NCBI RefSeq assembly: GCF_052857255.1
Contig: NC_135504.1
Location: 133,784,929-133,848,928 of the forward strand
Length of the DNA stretch: 64,000 bases
Direction of reading: 5' to 3'
Source of the DNA: Amblyomma americanum
Lineage: Eukaryota > Arthropoda > Arachnida > Ixodida > Ixodidae
The notes beneath the pieces were generated by a model. That model had not been told where the DNA came from. It made no database searches and was given only the letters and a program-made list of their open reading frames with translations. Shown here one piece after another: positions 35,192 to 46,398 of this stretch. Positions within the stretch are counted from its first letter, which is position 1; every line of letters begins with the position of its first letter. The translations under genes and the position numbers were made by a program.

Positions 35192-35254
35192 TGGCCGCCC
35201 TTTGGCCACGATATTTGGCCGTCTTGCGCTGTGGCCGCCCTTTGGCCACGATAT
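35192..35254 (+). repeat. Direct repeat, 23 bases, 40-base period
   Basis: TGGCCGCCCTTTGGCCACGA plus TAT occurs at 35192-35214 and again at 35232-35254. Each unit holds TGGCC twice (TGGCC...GGCCA), so it can fold. It lies in the 3' part of the old Penelope-like element. Confidence 0.85.
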
Positions 35255-35556
35255 CGTTTGCACGTATTTTTTCTTTTCTTTCGCTGGTTATGGTCCGTTT
35301 TTGATGTGATCATTTCATAACGTTTCCTGCCCCCTTTTTTCATATTTAGTTTTTTCCTTACGGTTCATGCATGTGTCGGCCGCGCTTTCATGACTGTGCT
35401 TTAGATTGTAATCTCTGGCCCCCTGGCTGTCACGTGGTGTTTTGGCATATATTGTACTGGGTTTTCCTCGAAAATAAACAGTTGTTAGTCAGCGCCGATC
35501 CAGTCGTCAGGGTTTTTTCTTCTCTTGTTTTGGTCTGTTTCAGCGCTGGTCATTTC

Positions 35557-36774
35557 GAGCCATAAACATATCCGTCAACGTACTTCCGAACACTTGTACT
35601 AAAAGGTGGAGACTAGCTCTGCGCACACCGCTTGAGGCTGAGTCGCAAATTTCACATCAGCGTCATACTGCCCAAACAAAATCGAAGTTCACATTCCTAA
35701 TTGACCCCGGTGTCGTAACGCTGCCTAAACACGAATCCACTCTTTAGATCTTATGTGGTGTATGAGCCCCGGCGCACTGGAAACGCAGACAGAATTAGAT
35801 GCATGTGGCAGTGGCCAAAAACCTATAAGCGTAGCTTTCAACAGAAAACAATGCAGAAAATAGGAAGAAAAGTCGTCTTAACAAATTGGGACTGTGTTCG
35901 AAAAGATACTCGGATCGTAATTATAAGCCCAGATAACGCTCTGTGAATATTACAAACTGTTCTCATGTATTGCTTCAAAACAACAAAAAGTAGGTTTAGC
36001 TAAATCCTGACCTCCACATTCTACAGCTATCGGTACGACGAAAACATGCGGATATAATGGCCGTTCGGCACCCTGAGTACATTCAAAGAAAGGTTGCGGT
36101 CAGCCGACTAACAGCTCAGGTACGCAGTCATTAAAAGCAACTGGCATATAACAGGTGGATTAACTGGTGCAGTAGTTCGGGCAGGAAATAAGGACATCAC
36201 GAATTTTTAGAGGACTCTTGAGTGGCGTGCAAAATCGGCGGAAGAATAATGATGATGGCAAAAATATCGGACACGCCCTACAGTTAACACTGAAGAAGAG
36301 TGTACATTCAGCAGCAGCCCTTTTCTCTAAAATAACTCGCAGTCCTTTTCCCTACCACGGTTGAACGACACGTTAGAAACGGCGGAAACAATCGCGGTTT
36401 AACACATTGGAGCTGATAGTTGCTACAGAAGACGAAAGCGAAAACAACAACGCCGGTACAGGGCAACATTCAATGGGAAGCCTTTAGGAACTCAGAAGGA
36501 GAGTCTTTGGTGTTCTTTTGGGCGTGAGAAATGAGGTGTGGCGACAAAGTGAAATTCTCCAACACTGGAAACGCTCGGTAATCGTCCAGATATCAAAACG
36601 CTTTCTTAAAACCACTCATGAGTGCATAATCATTGCAGCCTACATCATTAAAGACCACAATCTGCAAAATTTGTGAGGAGATGAATGCGTCGGGCTTATC
36701 TTGGAGGTACGACTATAAGCAATAATACCATCCGCGCCGAATAGGCTTCAGGTCAAATCTCTACACGGGAATAT
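35557..36774. other. No recognisable gene
   Basis: Short frames only. The last bases, ATAT at 36771-36774, are the probable target site of the gypsy element to the right. Confidence 0.45.
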
Positions 36775-37144
36775 TGTCACGTAGTGGTGACGGCAGTCGA
36801 AGCAGCGATGAAGACGGACGAAAGGGGTCTTCTAAAAGAACTGTTTATTGGGCTGACTTGCACCCAAAATGGACTGAATCACTCGGCGGCGGCGAAGCGA
36901 CAAGCGTGCTCGGCGGTCGTCGAACAGAATGCCCGCCGCTGTCGGCCGTGCTCAATTTAAAGCTGATAGCGAACATTCGAGATAAAGGGCGCAAAGTTAC
37001 TAGAACATTCCGGAAAAACGTAGAATCAGCTTTGCCTGGCTGCGATCAATCGAGATAAATCTTGTCGCGTCTTGCGTCGCAAACAAAGCGATAAGGTGGT
37101 GTCGCGGCAGATTTGAAAAACGAACACTGCAAATATTGGCGGCA
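36775..37144 (-). repeat. 3' LTR of element 3
   Basis: Begins TGTCACGTAG and ends GGCA on plus. AATAAA (minus strand, near 36843) is the likely polyadenylation signal; a TTTAAATT string near 36955 could be the TATA element. Confidence 0.88.
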
Positions 37145-37178
37145 TTACTCCCCTCTCAAAGAAGCATCGACCCGATGC
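37145..37178 (-). promoter_or_regulatory. Polypurine tract and adjacent hairpin of element 3
   Basis: GAGAGGGGAGTAA on minus (37145-37157) directly abuts the 3' LTR and is the plus-strand primer site. At 37164-37178 GCATCG-ACC-CGATGC forms a perfect hairpin. The same hairpin sits beside the polypurine tract of element 4. Confidence 0.75.
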
Positions 37179-37253
37179 ATTAAAACAAATAATGCGACTA
37201 GTAAGGGAAAAAAACGGATCTTGCGAAAATAGAGCATGGAAATGCAGCGGCCT

Positions 37254-39272
37254 TTAGCGCGCATAATACGGCTTCAGACGGACTACATGGACAACTTCTG
37301 GTCGTACGCGGCGTCGCTGGGATGCAGTCATTGCGTCATGGATGACTTCATAATCCAGTTCACCCAGCCGACGAAGAACCTTGTACGGGCCGAAATAGCG
37401 GCGCAAAAGCTTTTCACTCAATCCACGGCGGCGAATGGGCGTCCAAACCCAGACTTGGTCTCCTGGCTTGTATTCCGCGTTGCGTCTTCGTAGGTTGTAG
37501 CGTCAGGCGTCGGACCGCTGCTGATCTTTGATCCGTAATCGGGCAAGCCTTCGAGCTTCTTCTGCGCGTTGAAGGTAGGCGGCAACGTCGACGTTCTCTT
37601 CTTCTGTAACGTTGGGCAGCATGGCGTCTAGCGTGGTCGTGGCATCCCTGCCATGGACGAGCCTAAAAGGCGTCATCTGGGTGGTCTCCTGCACTGCGGT
37701 GTTGTAGGCGAAGACGACGTAAGGCAGGATGACATCCCAGGTTTTATGTTCGGCATCGACATACATAGCGAGCATATCGGCGATGGTTTTGTTCAGGCGC
37801 TCGGTCAGTCCGTTGGTCTGCGGATGGTATGCAGTTGTCCTCCGGTGGCTGGTTTGGCTGTAGCGCAGGATGGCTTGCGTGAGTTCCGCCGTAAATGCTG
37901 TTCCTCTGTCCGTGATGAGCACATCGGGGGCGCCGTGTCGAAGAAGAATGCACTCCACGAAAAATTTGGCCACTTCTGCTGCTGTTCCGTTCGGTAGGGC
38001 TTTCGCCTCGGCGTAGCGGGTCAGGTAGTCGGTGGCTATAATGATCCACTTATTTCCAGATGTTGACGTAGGAAAACGGCCAAGCATGTCCATGCCAATC
38101 TGCTGAAAGGGTCTTGAGGGAGGTTCAATGGGGTTCAGAAATCCTGCTGGTCGTGTGGGAGGAGTCTTTCGTCGCTGACAATCTCGGCATGTTTTCACAT
38201 AGTGTGCGACATCGGCAGACAGTCGGGGCCAGTAATACTTGCCTTGAATGCGGCGGAGGGTGCGAGTAAACCCGAGATGTCCAGCTGTCGGCTCGTCGTG
38301 TGAAGCCTGTAGAACTTCTTCGCGGAGACAAGTAGGTACAACAAGGAGGTAGGCTGTTTTGTTCGCTGTAAAGTCCTTCACAAGGACCTCATTCTGCACA
38401 CAGAAAGAAGACAGTCCTCGCTTGAATGAAGCGGGTGGTGAAGAAACCTTGCCTTCCAGGTACTCGATGAGGCCTTTTAGGTTGGGGTCCGAGCGTTGCT
38501 GCTGAGCAAAAGAGCTTGCGCTGATGAGTCCCAGGAAGGCGTCCTCATCGTCGTCCAGCGGCGGTGCATCTACAGGGGCTCGTGAGAGGCAATCGGCGTC
38601 AGTGTGCTTGCATCCGGACTTGTAAACGACGGTGACGTCAAATTCCTGGAGACGCAGACTCCATCGAGCGAGTCGGCCAGAGGGATCCTTCAAATTGGCA
38701 AGCCAGCAGAGCGCGTGGTGGTCGCTGACCACCTTGAACGGCCGTCCGTAGAGGTAGGGGCGGAATTTCGACGTAGCCCAGATGATGGCAAGGCACTCCT
38801 TCTCAGTGGTCGAATAGTTAGCCTCGGCCTTGGAAACGGAACGGCTAGCGTATGCGATGACCTTCTCCAGCCCGTCACTTTTTTGAACGAGAACGGCGCC
38901 TAGTCCCACGCTGCTTGCGTCGGTATGAACTTCAGTATCGGCGTTTTCATCAAAATGCGCAAGGATCGGTGGGGACTGTAAACGACGCTGAAGTTCCTTG
39001 AAGGCTTCTGCTTGCGGCGCTTCCAATTTAAACGGCACGTCTGCCTTCGTCAGTTGGGTCAAGGGCTCCGCGATGCGCGAAAAGTTTTTCACAAATCGTC
39101 GGTAATATGCGCATAGTCCGAGAAATCTGCGCACTGCTTTCTTATCGGCCGGCGGTTGAAACTGTTCAATAGCAGCTGTTTTCTGCGGGTTTGGGCGTAC
39201 TCCTTCCTTGCTAACGATGTGGCCTAGAAACAGCAGCTCTTCGTAGGCAAAGTGGCATTTCTCTGCTTTCAA
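37254..39272 (-). pseudogene. gypsy Pol: end of RT, RNase H, integrase (element 3)
   Basis: Follows the RT active-site part after a TAG at 39339-39341. It holds RT motif-E region (FLGLCAYYRRFVKNFSR), an RNase H (VHTDASSVGLGAVLV, STTEKECLAII, VVSDHHALCWL, HTDADCLSRAP) and an integrase with zinc finger (HDEPTAGHLG and CRDCQRRK) and D-D-E core (IGMDMLGRF, ITDRGTAF, YHPQTNGLTERLN). A TGA at 37503-37505 interrupts it after QQRSDA; the frame continues through a GPY/F-type module (LRRYFGPYKVLRR) to VVRLKPYYAR and a TAA at 37254-37256. Confidence 0.9.
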
Positions 39273-39338
39273 GGTCAGGCCAGACGACTTGATTGCGTCT
39301 AGTACAGTTCGAAGTCTTTTGAGGTGCTCTTCAAAGTT

Positions 39339-39557
39339 CTAGGCGAAGACAACGACGTAATCTAAATATACCAGACAAATCTGCCACTTCAGGCCTGCCA
39401 GCACTGTATCCATTACTCGCTGAAACGTCGCTGGTGCGGAGCAGAGACCAAATGGCATGACCTTGAACTCAAACAGCCCATCCGGAGTTATGAATGCTGT
39501 CTTCTCGCGATCTCTTTCGTCGACCTCAATTTGCCAGTAGCCGCTCTTGAGGTCCAT
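39339..39557 (-). pseudogene. gypsy RT core with mutated active site (element 3)
   Basis: Contains MDLKSGYWQI (motif A), MPFGLCSAPATFQ (motif B) and VYLDYVVVF, where the second catalytic Asp of YLDD is Tyr. This single change would abolish polymerisation. A TAG ends the piece at 39339; the next codons (NFEEHLKRL) are in the same frame and lead into the 37254-39272 frame. Confidence 0.88.
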
Positions 39558-39559
39558 CG

Positions 39560-40807
39560 ATGAGAAATATTTGGCGTTGCAGAGGCGGTCTCGATGAGGG
39601 GGAGGGGGTAGACGTCCTTCTTTGTTATGTTGTTCAAGCGGCGGTAATCCACGCAGAATCGAAGTGCGCCGTCATTCTTTCTCACTAGAACAACCGGTGC
39701 CGCCCATGGGCTGTTTGAAGGCTGGATGACGTCGTCGCGATGCATTTCTTCGACTTGGTCCCGGATGGCTTGTCGTTCTCGCGGAGACACACGGTAGGGG
39801 CTTTGACGGAGAGGTCGGACGTGTTGATCCGTTATAATGCGATGCTTGGCAATTGGCGTCTGTCGCACCTTCGGCGATGTCGAAAAGCACTCACTGTAGT
39901 TTTGAAGCAGATTGCGGATCTGGTCTTGTCTGTTCCGGTGCAGGGCTGGGTTGATGTCGAAAGTGGGCGAGTTCTCTTGGTCAGGCGGATCTTCTGCGGA
40001 GGGGTCGGAGAGGGCGAAGGAATCTCGTACGTCAGATATTTCGTCGTAGAAAGCAATCGTCGTTCCTCTGTTAATATGCCGGTATTCTACGCTGAAGTTG
40101 GTCAGCAGTACTTCGGCATGGCCATTGCGGAAATGTGCGATGCCTCTTGCGATGCTGATTCCTCGGTCTAGTAGCAACTGCATGTTCCCCTCGATGATGG
40201 CTTCAGTGTTTATGGCTTTCGTGGCGCCTACGGTCACGATAACGCTTCAACGGGGTGGGACGATCACTTCTTCCTCCAGGACACTTAGGGCAACGTGATT
40301 TTCTCGAGTTTTCATCGAAGCGATGGCTTCGTCCGTCGAAAGCGTGATCAGCTTGGATTGCAGGTCGATGATCGCCTGATGCTCATTAAGGAAATCCATA
40401 CCCAAGATCACTTCGCGGGAGCATTGCGGTAGCACAACAAAGGTCGCCGGATAGGTATGCCCTTTGACAGTCACTCGCGCTGTGCATCGTCCTGATGGCG
40501 TAATGAGGTGACCCCCAGCGGTGCGAATTTGTGGGCCGTCCCAAGCCGTTGTGACGTTTCTGAGCTGCGCAGCGAATGTTCCATTCATCACCGAGTAATC
40601 GGCTCCTGTGTCGACTAGAGCGGTAACTTTCCGGCCGTCGATAGTCACTTCTAGGTCGGAGGTCCTGGCTCCTGCATTGCATGTCGCTCTCGGCGTCGGG
40701 TCACGGCTTCGTCGCGTATGCGAGTCACGGGCTGGGCGTGTGGTCGAAGCTCCTCTGGGTGGCGGCGTCGATTTCAAGGTAGCTTGCGTCGTGGTCGAGG
40801 TTCTCAT
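39560..40807 (-). pseudogene. gypsy protease and RT N-terminus (element 3)
   Basis: An aspartic protease with ALVDTGADYSVM and a VILGMDFL block, then a TGA at 40247-40249, then in the same frame a linker and the start of [51 protein letters not shown]. After LPLIE the sequence loses bases and shifts frame, so motif A lies in the next piece (39339-39557). Confidence 0.88.
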
Positions 40808-40941
40808 TGTGTGCGGCGTCGGTGCAGCGAGTGTCGGTTCTTCATGCGGCGTCGCGGGTGCAGCGTCTTCATGGGGCGTGGTCGGTGGAGGATCTTCGGC
40901 GTTTAGCTCGTGAGCAACCTCACCTCCAGAGGTTGCTGCCT

Positions 40942-42294
40942 TTAGTTTCCCCTACGAGGGCTGGGCGACCTTCCTCGTACCGCGGCTGCGTACCTGCGGC
41001 GTGGCGACGCAAAGCGCGAGGTTGACGGCGATGGTGAGCGCGAAAAGCGGTTCGGCGTGTACTCTTCTCGACGCAGGTACTCGTCGATTTCGTGCGGACG
41101 TTGTCCGAAGCGTGGTCGTGGGGCGTTAACGGCAAATCCTCGAAGACCGATACGTCGGTACGGGCAGTGACGAAGAATATGGCCGGCCTCACCGCAATGG
41201 AAGCACAACGGCCGGTTGTCGGAAGTCCTCCAGGCGTCGCATTTCCTGGGGCTTGAGCGTCGGTCATAGGCTGGGCGGGCGGGGGCTGGGAGGCGGCGTT
41301 GTGGAACGATTGGCTCATCTCGGGGAGGACGTGGGGGTTGTCGCTGGGGCTGAGCAGTACTTACTGCAGCGGCGTAGGTCATGGCCTGGGGTTCTGTGGC
41401 CGTCGGGGTGCCAAGTGCCTGTTGCGCTTCTTCCCGTACCACATCCATCAGAGTCGCTGCTTGTGGCTGTGGGGAAGATGGCAGTAATCGGCGTAGCTCC
41501 TCTCGGATGATTTCGCGGATAACTTCCCGCAAGCTGTCGCTGGTGGTGGCCGGCGTGTCCGAACGGATTGCACAGGCAGAGGAAGGGCGATTGTACTGCC
41601 GAGCTCGAACGTCGAGGGTATTCTCAATCGTGCAGGCTTCTTGCATAAACTCCTCGACTGTTTTTGGCGGCTGGCGGACGAGGCTTGCAAAGAGTTGTTC
41701 TTTTACGCCGCGCATTAAAAACTGAACTTTCTTTTCCTCGGTCATCCCGGGATCGGGGCGGCGAAATAGGCGCTTCATCTCCTCGACGTAACTGCGGACG
41801 GGCTCATTCGGAAGCTGGATCCTGGACTCGAGGAGTCGTTCGGCTCTTTCTTTCCTCACGACACTGGAGAATACCTTCAATAGTTCTCTCTTGAATAGCT
41901 CCCATGTCGTAAGGGACGACTCGTAGTTTTCGTACCACGTGCGTGCGGAGCCATCCAATGAGAAAAAAACGTGTCCAATCTTTGCCGCATCATCCCACTT
42001 GTTGAATGACGCCACGCGCTCAAATTGGTCCAACCATTCTTCAGGGTCTTCGCCTAGGGATCCATTGAAAGTTGGCGGCACCCGCGGCTGCTGCAGTATG
42101 ATCGGTGTCGACATCTTTGGCGAGGTTGCAGTGCTGGTAGCAGCGTCTTTTCGCTCTCTGGTGCGGTCCGGCAGTTTCCCGAACTCAGGCTCCTCTCCCT
42201 GGAGACGTCGGCTGGCTCGCTGAGCTGCTGGTTCGTCCTCGGGTGTGAAGCGCTTAGGGCTGGGTTCACGACTTGAAGGGGGCGTCCGGAACAT
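40942..42294 (-). CDS. gypsy Gag (element 3)
   Basis: Open for 450 codons from ATG 42292-42294 (MFRTPPSSREPSPKR). It has a Retrotrans_gag-type capsid region (FNGSLGEDPEEWLDQFERVA, WELFKRELLKVF, RSYVEEMKRLF) and one zinc knuckle, CFHCGEAGHILRHC, about residue 366, followed by an Arg/Ser-rich tail. Gag forms the particle and binds the RNA. The frame looks intact. Pol is in a different frame or joined by recoding; the gap between the Gag stop and the first clear protease codons is about 135 bases. Confidence 0.88.
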   Translation of the reverse strand: MFRTPPSSREPSPKRFTPEDEPAAQRASRRLQGEEPEFGKLPDRTRERKDAATSTATSPKMSTPIILQQPRVPPTFNGSLGEDPEEWLDQFERVASFNKWDDAAKIGHVFFSLDGSARTWYENYESSLTTWELFKRELLKVFSSVVRKERAERLLESRIQLPNEPVRSYVEEMKRLFRRPDPGMTEEKKVQFLMRGVKEQLFASLVRQPPKTVEEFMQEACTIENTLDVRARQYNRPSSACAIRSDTPATTSDSLREVIREIIREELRRLLPSSPQPQAATLMDVVREEAQQALGTPTATEPQAMTYAAAVSTAQPQRQPPRPPRDEPIVPQRRLPAPARPAYDRRSSPRKCDAWRTSDNRPLCFHCGEAGHILRHCPYRRIGLRGFAVNAPRPRFGQRPHEIDEYLRREEYTPNRFSRSPSPSTSRFASPRRRYAAAVRGRSPSPRRGN

Positions 42295-42302
42295 GGAAGT
42301 TA

Positions 42303-42318
42303 CCCAGCACCTCCACCA
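42303..42318 (-). promoter_or_regulatory. Primer binding site of element 3
   Basis: TGGTGGAGGTGCTGGG on minus begins two bases from the 5' LTR. It would pair with a tRNA 3' end CCCAGCACCTCCACCA. Element 4 has the same site with one difference. Confidence 0.7.
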
Positions 42319-42320
42319 GA

Positions 42321-42694
42321 TGTCACGTAGTGGTGACGGCAGTCGAAGCAGCGATGAAGACGGACGAAAGGGTTCTTCTAAAAGAACTGTTTATTGGGCT
42401 GACTTGCACCCAAAATGGACTGAATCACTCGGCGGCGGTGAAGCGCCAAGCGTGCTCGGCGGTCGTCGAACAGAATGCCCGCCGCTGTCGGTCGTGCTCA
42501 ATTTAAAGCTGATAGCGAACATTCGAGATAAAGGGCGCAAAGTTACTAGAACATTCCGGAACAACGTAGAACCAGCTTTGCCTGGCTGCGATCAATCGAG
42601 ATAAATCTAGTCGCGTCTTGCGTCGCAAACAAAGCGATAAGGTGGTGTCGCGGCAGATTTGAAAAACGAACAAACACTGCAAATATTGGCGGCA
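42321..42694 (-). repeat. 5' LTR of element 3
   Basis: TGTCACGTAG...GGCA, matching the 3' LTR with an extra AACA near 42671. It is followed by ACAT, one change from the ATAT on the far side. Confidence 0.88.
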
Positions 42695-43419
42695 ACATGA
42701 TTGGCTACACTGCCGAAAAATATATCACATGCCTCACCTGATAGGCACCTTGTACGCTCGGTGCAGGCTACGGACGTGGCGAAAGCACTCGCAAAAAGGT
42801 TTAAGAAAATTGAAGATCTCGGCATTGCCTTGCAGATTTTGAAACATGTACGCAACCTGCTTAAGGATTGGACATTCTCTACTCGGTTTATTTCAGGACC
42901 AGCAGGTAATTATTCGTCAAGTAATGCAGCACCACAAAGCGAAGTCTAAGCTTTATTATAGCTTTGATACCTGCTGGCTAGGAACTTAAGACAAATACCG
43001 CGAAAACTGTGCGCTATTAATGGAGATTAGTTCACGATACCATCCACTTATATATTTACTGAGACGGAGGACGTTCATTTTCAAGAAGCCTATTTTAAAC
43101 CCATTGAAGATGTACTTCCGTGAAGCGAACCTGGAGCTGTTGGCTCAAAATTCCAGCTACATTCATGTGGCTAGCACGAACAGAAGAATCACAATACAGT
43201 CTGAAAGATTCACGCTCATGGTTGGCAACCATATATTACAAGATGTGTAAAGCAGAAAATCCTTGGGATAGAAAAATAAGCCAAGCCTGCCTCAGCCTGT
43301 CACCGCCACTGCAACATCGATAGTCCCAGCAGCGCACCGTTTAGACCCGTGTGTTGCGCAGTTGCAGCTCAATGGGCATGGAAGCCTCGAAAGAATGAGG
43401 TTCACGCACGCTCTTTGTC
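42695..43419 (+). other. Unassigned; open frame of 82 codons next to the LTR
   Basis: At 42701-42949 a plus frame reads ATDVAKALAKRFKKIEDLG and NLLKDWTFSTRFIS, a Lys-rich, helix-prone composition unlike random DNA. I do not recognise the family. It may be part of an old transposase or a host exon cut by the LTR insertion, or chance. The rest shows nothing. Confidence 0.3.
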
Positions 43420-43611
43420 ATGCAGGTTAGTTCCAAGCCCAAACTAACTTACTACTGTTTTAAATCTGATGATGCTTTTAAAATTGTACTTCCATGCTTT
43501 GGAGCCTTGCTTGAGCATTTTTGTTCACTGCTGTGGCTTTTGTGCGGGGACGTTGAGTGTAATCCTGGACCTAAAGAATCATCACCTGTTGCTCATGCGG
43601 AAGCCCTCTAA
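43420..43611 (+). pseudogene. 5' fragment of LINE ORF1 with canonical 2A-like peptide
   Basis: Starts MQVSSKPKL, runs through a hydrophobic stretch (HFCSLLWLLC) and reaches GDVECNPGP at 43546-43572, which matches the 2A consensus D-V/I-E-X-N-P-G-P exactly. 2A sequences make ribosomes skip one peptide bond between Gly and Pro. The leader aligns along its length with the ORF1 start of element 1 (MQVSKPC...SGDIETNHGP), so it is the 5' end of a related CR1/L2-type LINE. A TAA at 43609 ends it 13 codons after the motif and no later ORF1 domain follows. Confidence 0.75.
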
Positions 43612-43644
43612 ACCGCCAAAGATCTAAACGAATGGTCAATCAGG

Positions 43645-43806
43645 ATGAAAGATAGATAGAAAGATAGATAGGCAGACGGACGGGCGGACGGGCGGACCGA
43701 GAGACAGACGGACAAACGGACAGGCAGACGGACGGACGGACGGACGGACGGAGGGATGGACGGATGGACAGACAGATGGACGGCCAGATAGACAGAGATA
43801 GATAGG
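43645..43806. repeat. Degenerate GATA/GACG/GACA microsatellite
   Basis: Tetramers GATA, GACG, GGCG, GACA with many point changes. A short GGT repeat follows. Confidence 0.9.
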
Positions 43807-44269
43807 TGGTGGTGGTGGTAGCGGTTTTTTTTACTAAAATAATATTAAAAAATAATGAAAATAGTTTTCCCAGCCCCGGCATCTGCCATCACTACTGAAG
43901 CACCTGAGCTGGGGCAGCGGAAATAAAGGATAGCAGGCACAATTTAGAAATTAAATGAAAGAGGTGAGAGGACAGGAAGAGAGGATGCGGGGAGGAGTAA
44001 TATGTGCAAATTATTTACACAATAATAAATGTGTCCAGGTTGTACGCGTGATTACTTCATGTTGGAGGAATTAAAACAAACGCGCACAGCACTGTGTTGG
44101 CTACAACTGGAGTGGGGCGTCCAGTTATTAATCGTTACAGGTAGAACTCGCGGAGCGTTCGATCACTGCGTGTAACTACCTGGCGGAAAACAGACGGGAC
44201 GTCAAGCCCGTGTGTTCGAGGAATGCAGAGAGGCTCACCGAGGTTCGCTCACGAGTGCGCGCTCTGCCC
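43807..44269. other. No recognisable gene between microsatellite blocks
   Basis: A T-rich/A-rich stretch near 43825-43860 followed by unrecognised sequence. It may be an old SINE or LINE tail, but I cannot name it. Confidence 0.4.
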
Positions 44270-45921
<1,652 letters not shown>

Positions 45922-46061
45922 GAGAAAGGCATGGAAGATTTCCATCCAGAAACCAGAAACCAGGCACCAGAAGTTAACGACAAAGATTTCCGATTGACTA
46001 CCCTGCACCGGGGAAGGGAATGCCTAAAAAAATGAACATTTTAAATTACGCATTGTGATAT

Positions 46062-46190
46062 TGTCACGGCTTGCTTGACGTAGAGGCCGGCGGCGAGAAC
46101 ACAAGAACACACGAACCAGAACACAGGTCCGCCAGTAGCAGCGTCGTCTTCGGCACGCGGAAATCGCACTTCAACTTTCTCTTCGCTACA
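46062..46190 (-). repeat. 3' LTR of element 4
   Basis: TGTCACGGCTTGCTTGACGT...TACA on plus. It lacks 19 bases present in the other LTR and has about five substitutions against it. Confidence 0.85.
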
Positions 46191-46225
46191 CTACCTCCCC
46201 CTATAAAGAAGCATCGTCCCGATGC
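46191..46225 (-). promoter_or_regulatory. Polypurine tract and hairpin of element 4
   Basis: TATAGGGGGAGGTAG on minus (46191-46205) abuts the LTR. GCATCG-TCC-CGATGC at 46211-46225 forms the same hairpin as in element 3 with one loop base changed. Confidence 0.75.
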
Positions 46226-46398
46226 TAACCCGAGAGCAAAAATCACACGGCGGAAAACCAGACAGAGGCCGAGAAATCTTGCTGGCCGCTGTAGAAGGCA
46301 GTGGAAAATGCAGGCGATTATTGCGTGTAAAACGGCTTAAGCCGGACAACGTACACAATTTCAGGGCGGGAGGAACGGCGCGACGACGGTCGCAGTCC

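Larger units (their letters stand above)
34021..35556 (+). mobile_element. Old Penelope-like element with inverted-repeat ends
   Basis: Contains a GIY-YIG remnant on plus (34370-34863) and is flanked by an inverted repeat of about 70 bases (34021-34091 against 35487-35556). The right end includes AATAAACAGTTGTTAGTCAG, which looks like a 3' end with a polyadenylation signal. Penelope-like copies often have a stray inverted piece of their 3' end at the left, which would explain the inverted repeat. A SINE has inserted just inside the left end. Confidence 0.5.
36775..42694 (-). mobile_element. Ty3/gypsy LTR retrotransposon, complete length, defective (element 3)
   Basis: Two LTRs of 370 and 374 bases flank gag, protease, RT, RNase H and integrase in the standard gypsy order on minus. 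I count about seven substitutions and one 4-base indel between the LTRs (about 98% identity by eye), so it is fairly young. The flanks are ATAT on the left and ACAT on the right, a likely 4-base target duplication with one change. Stops, a frameshift/deletion in RT and a mutated active site make it non-autonomous. Confidence 0.9.
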
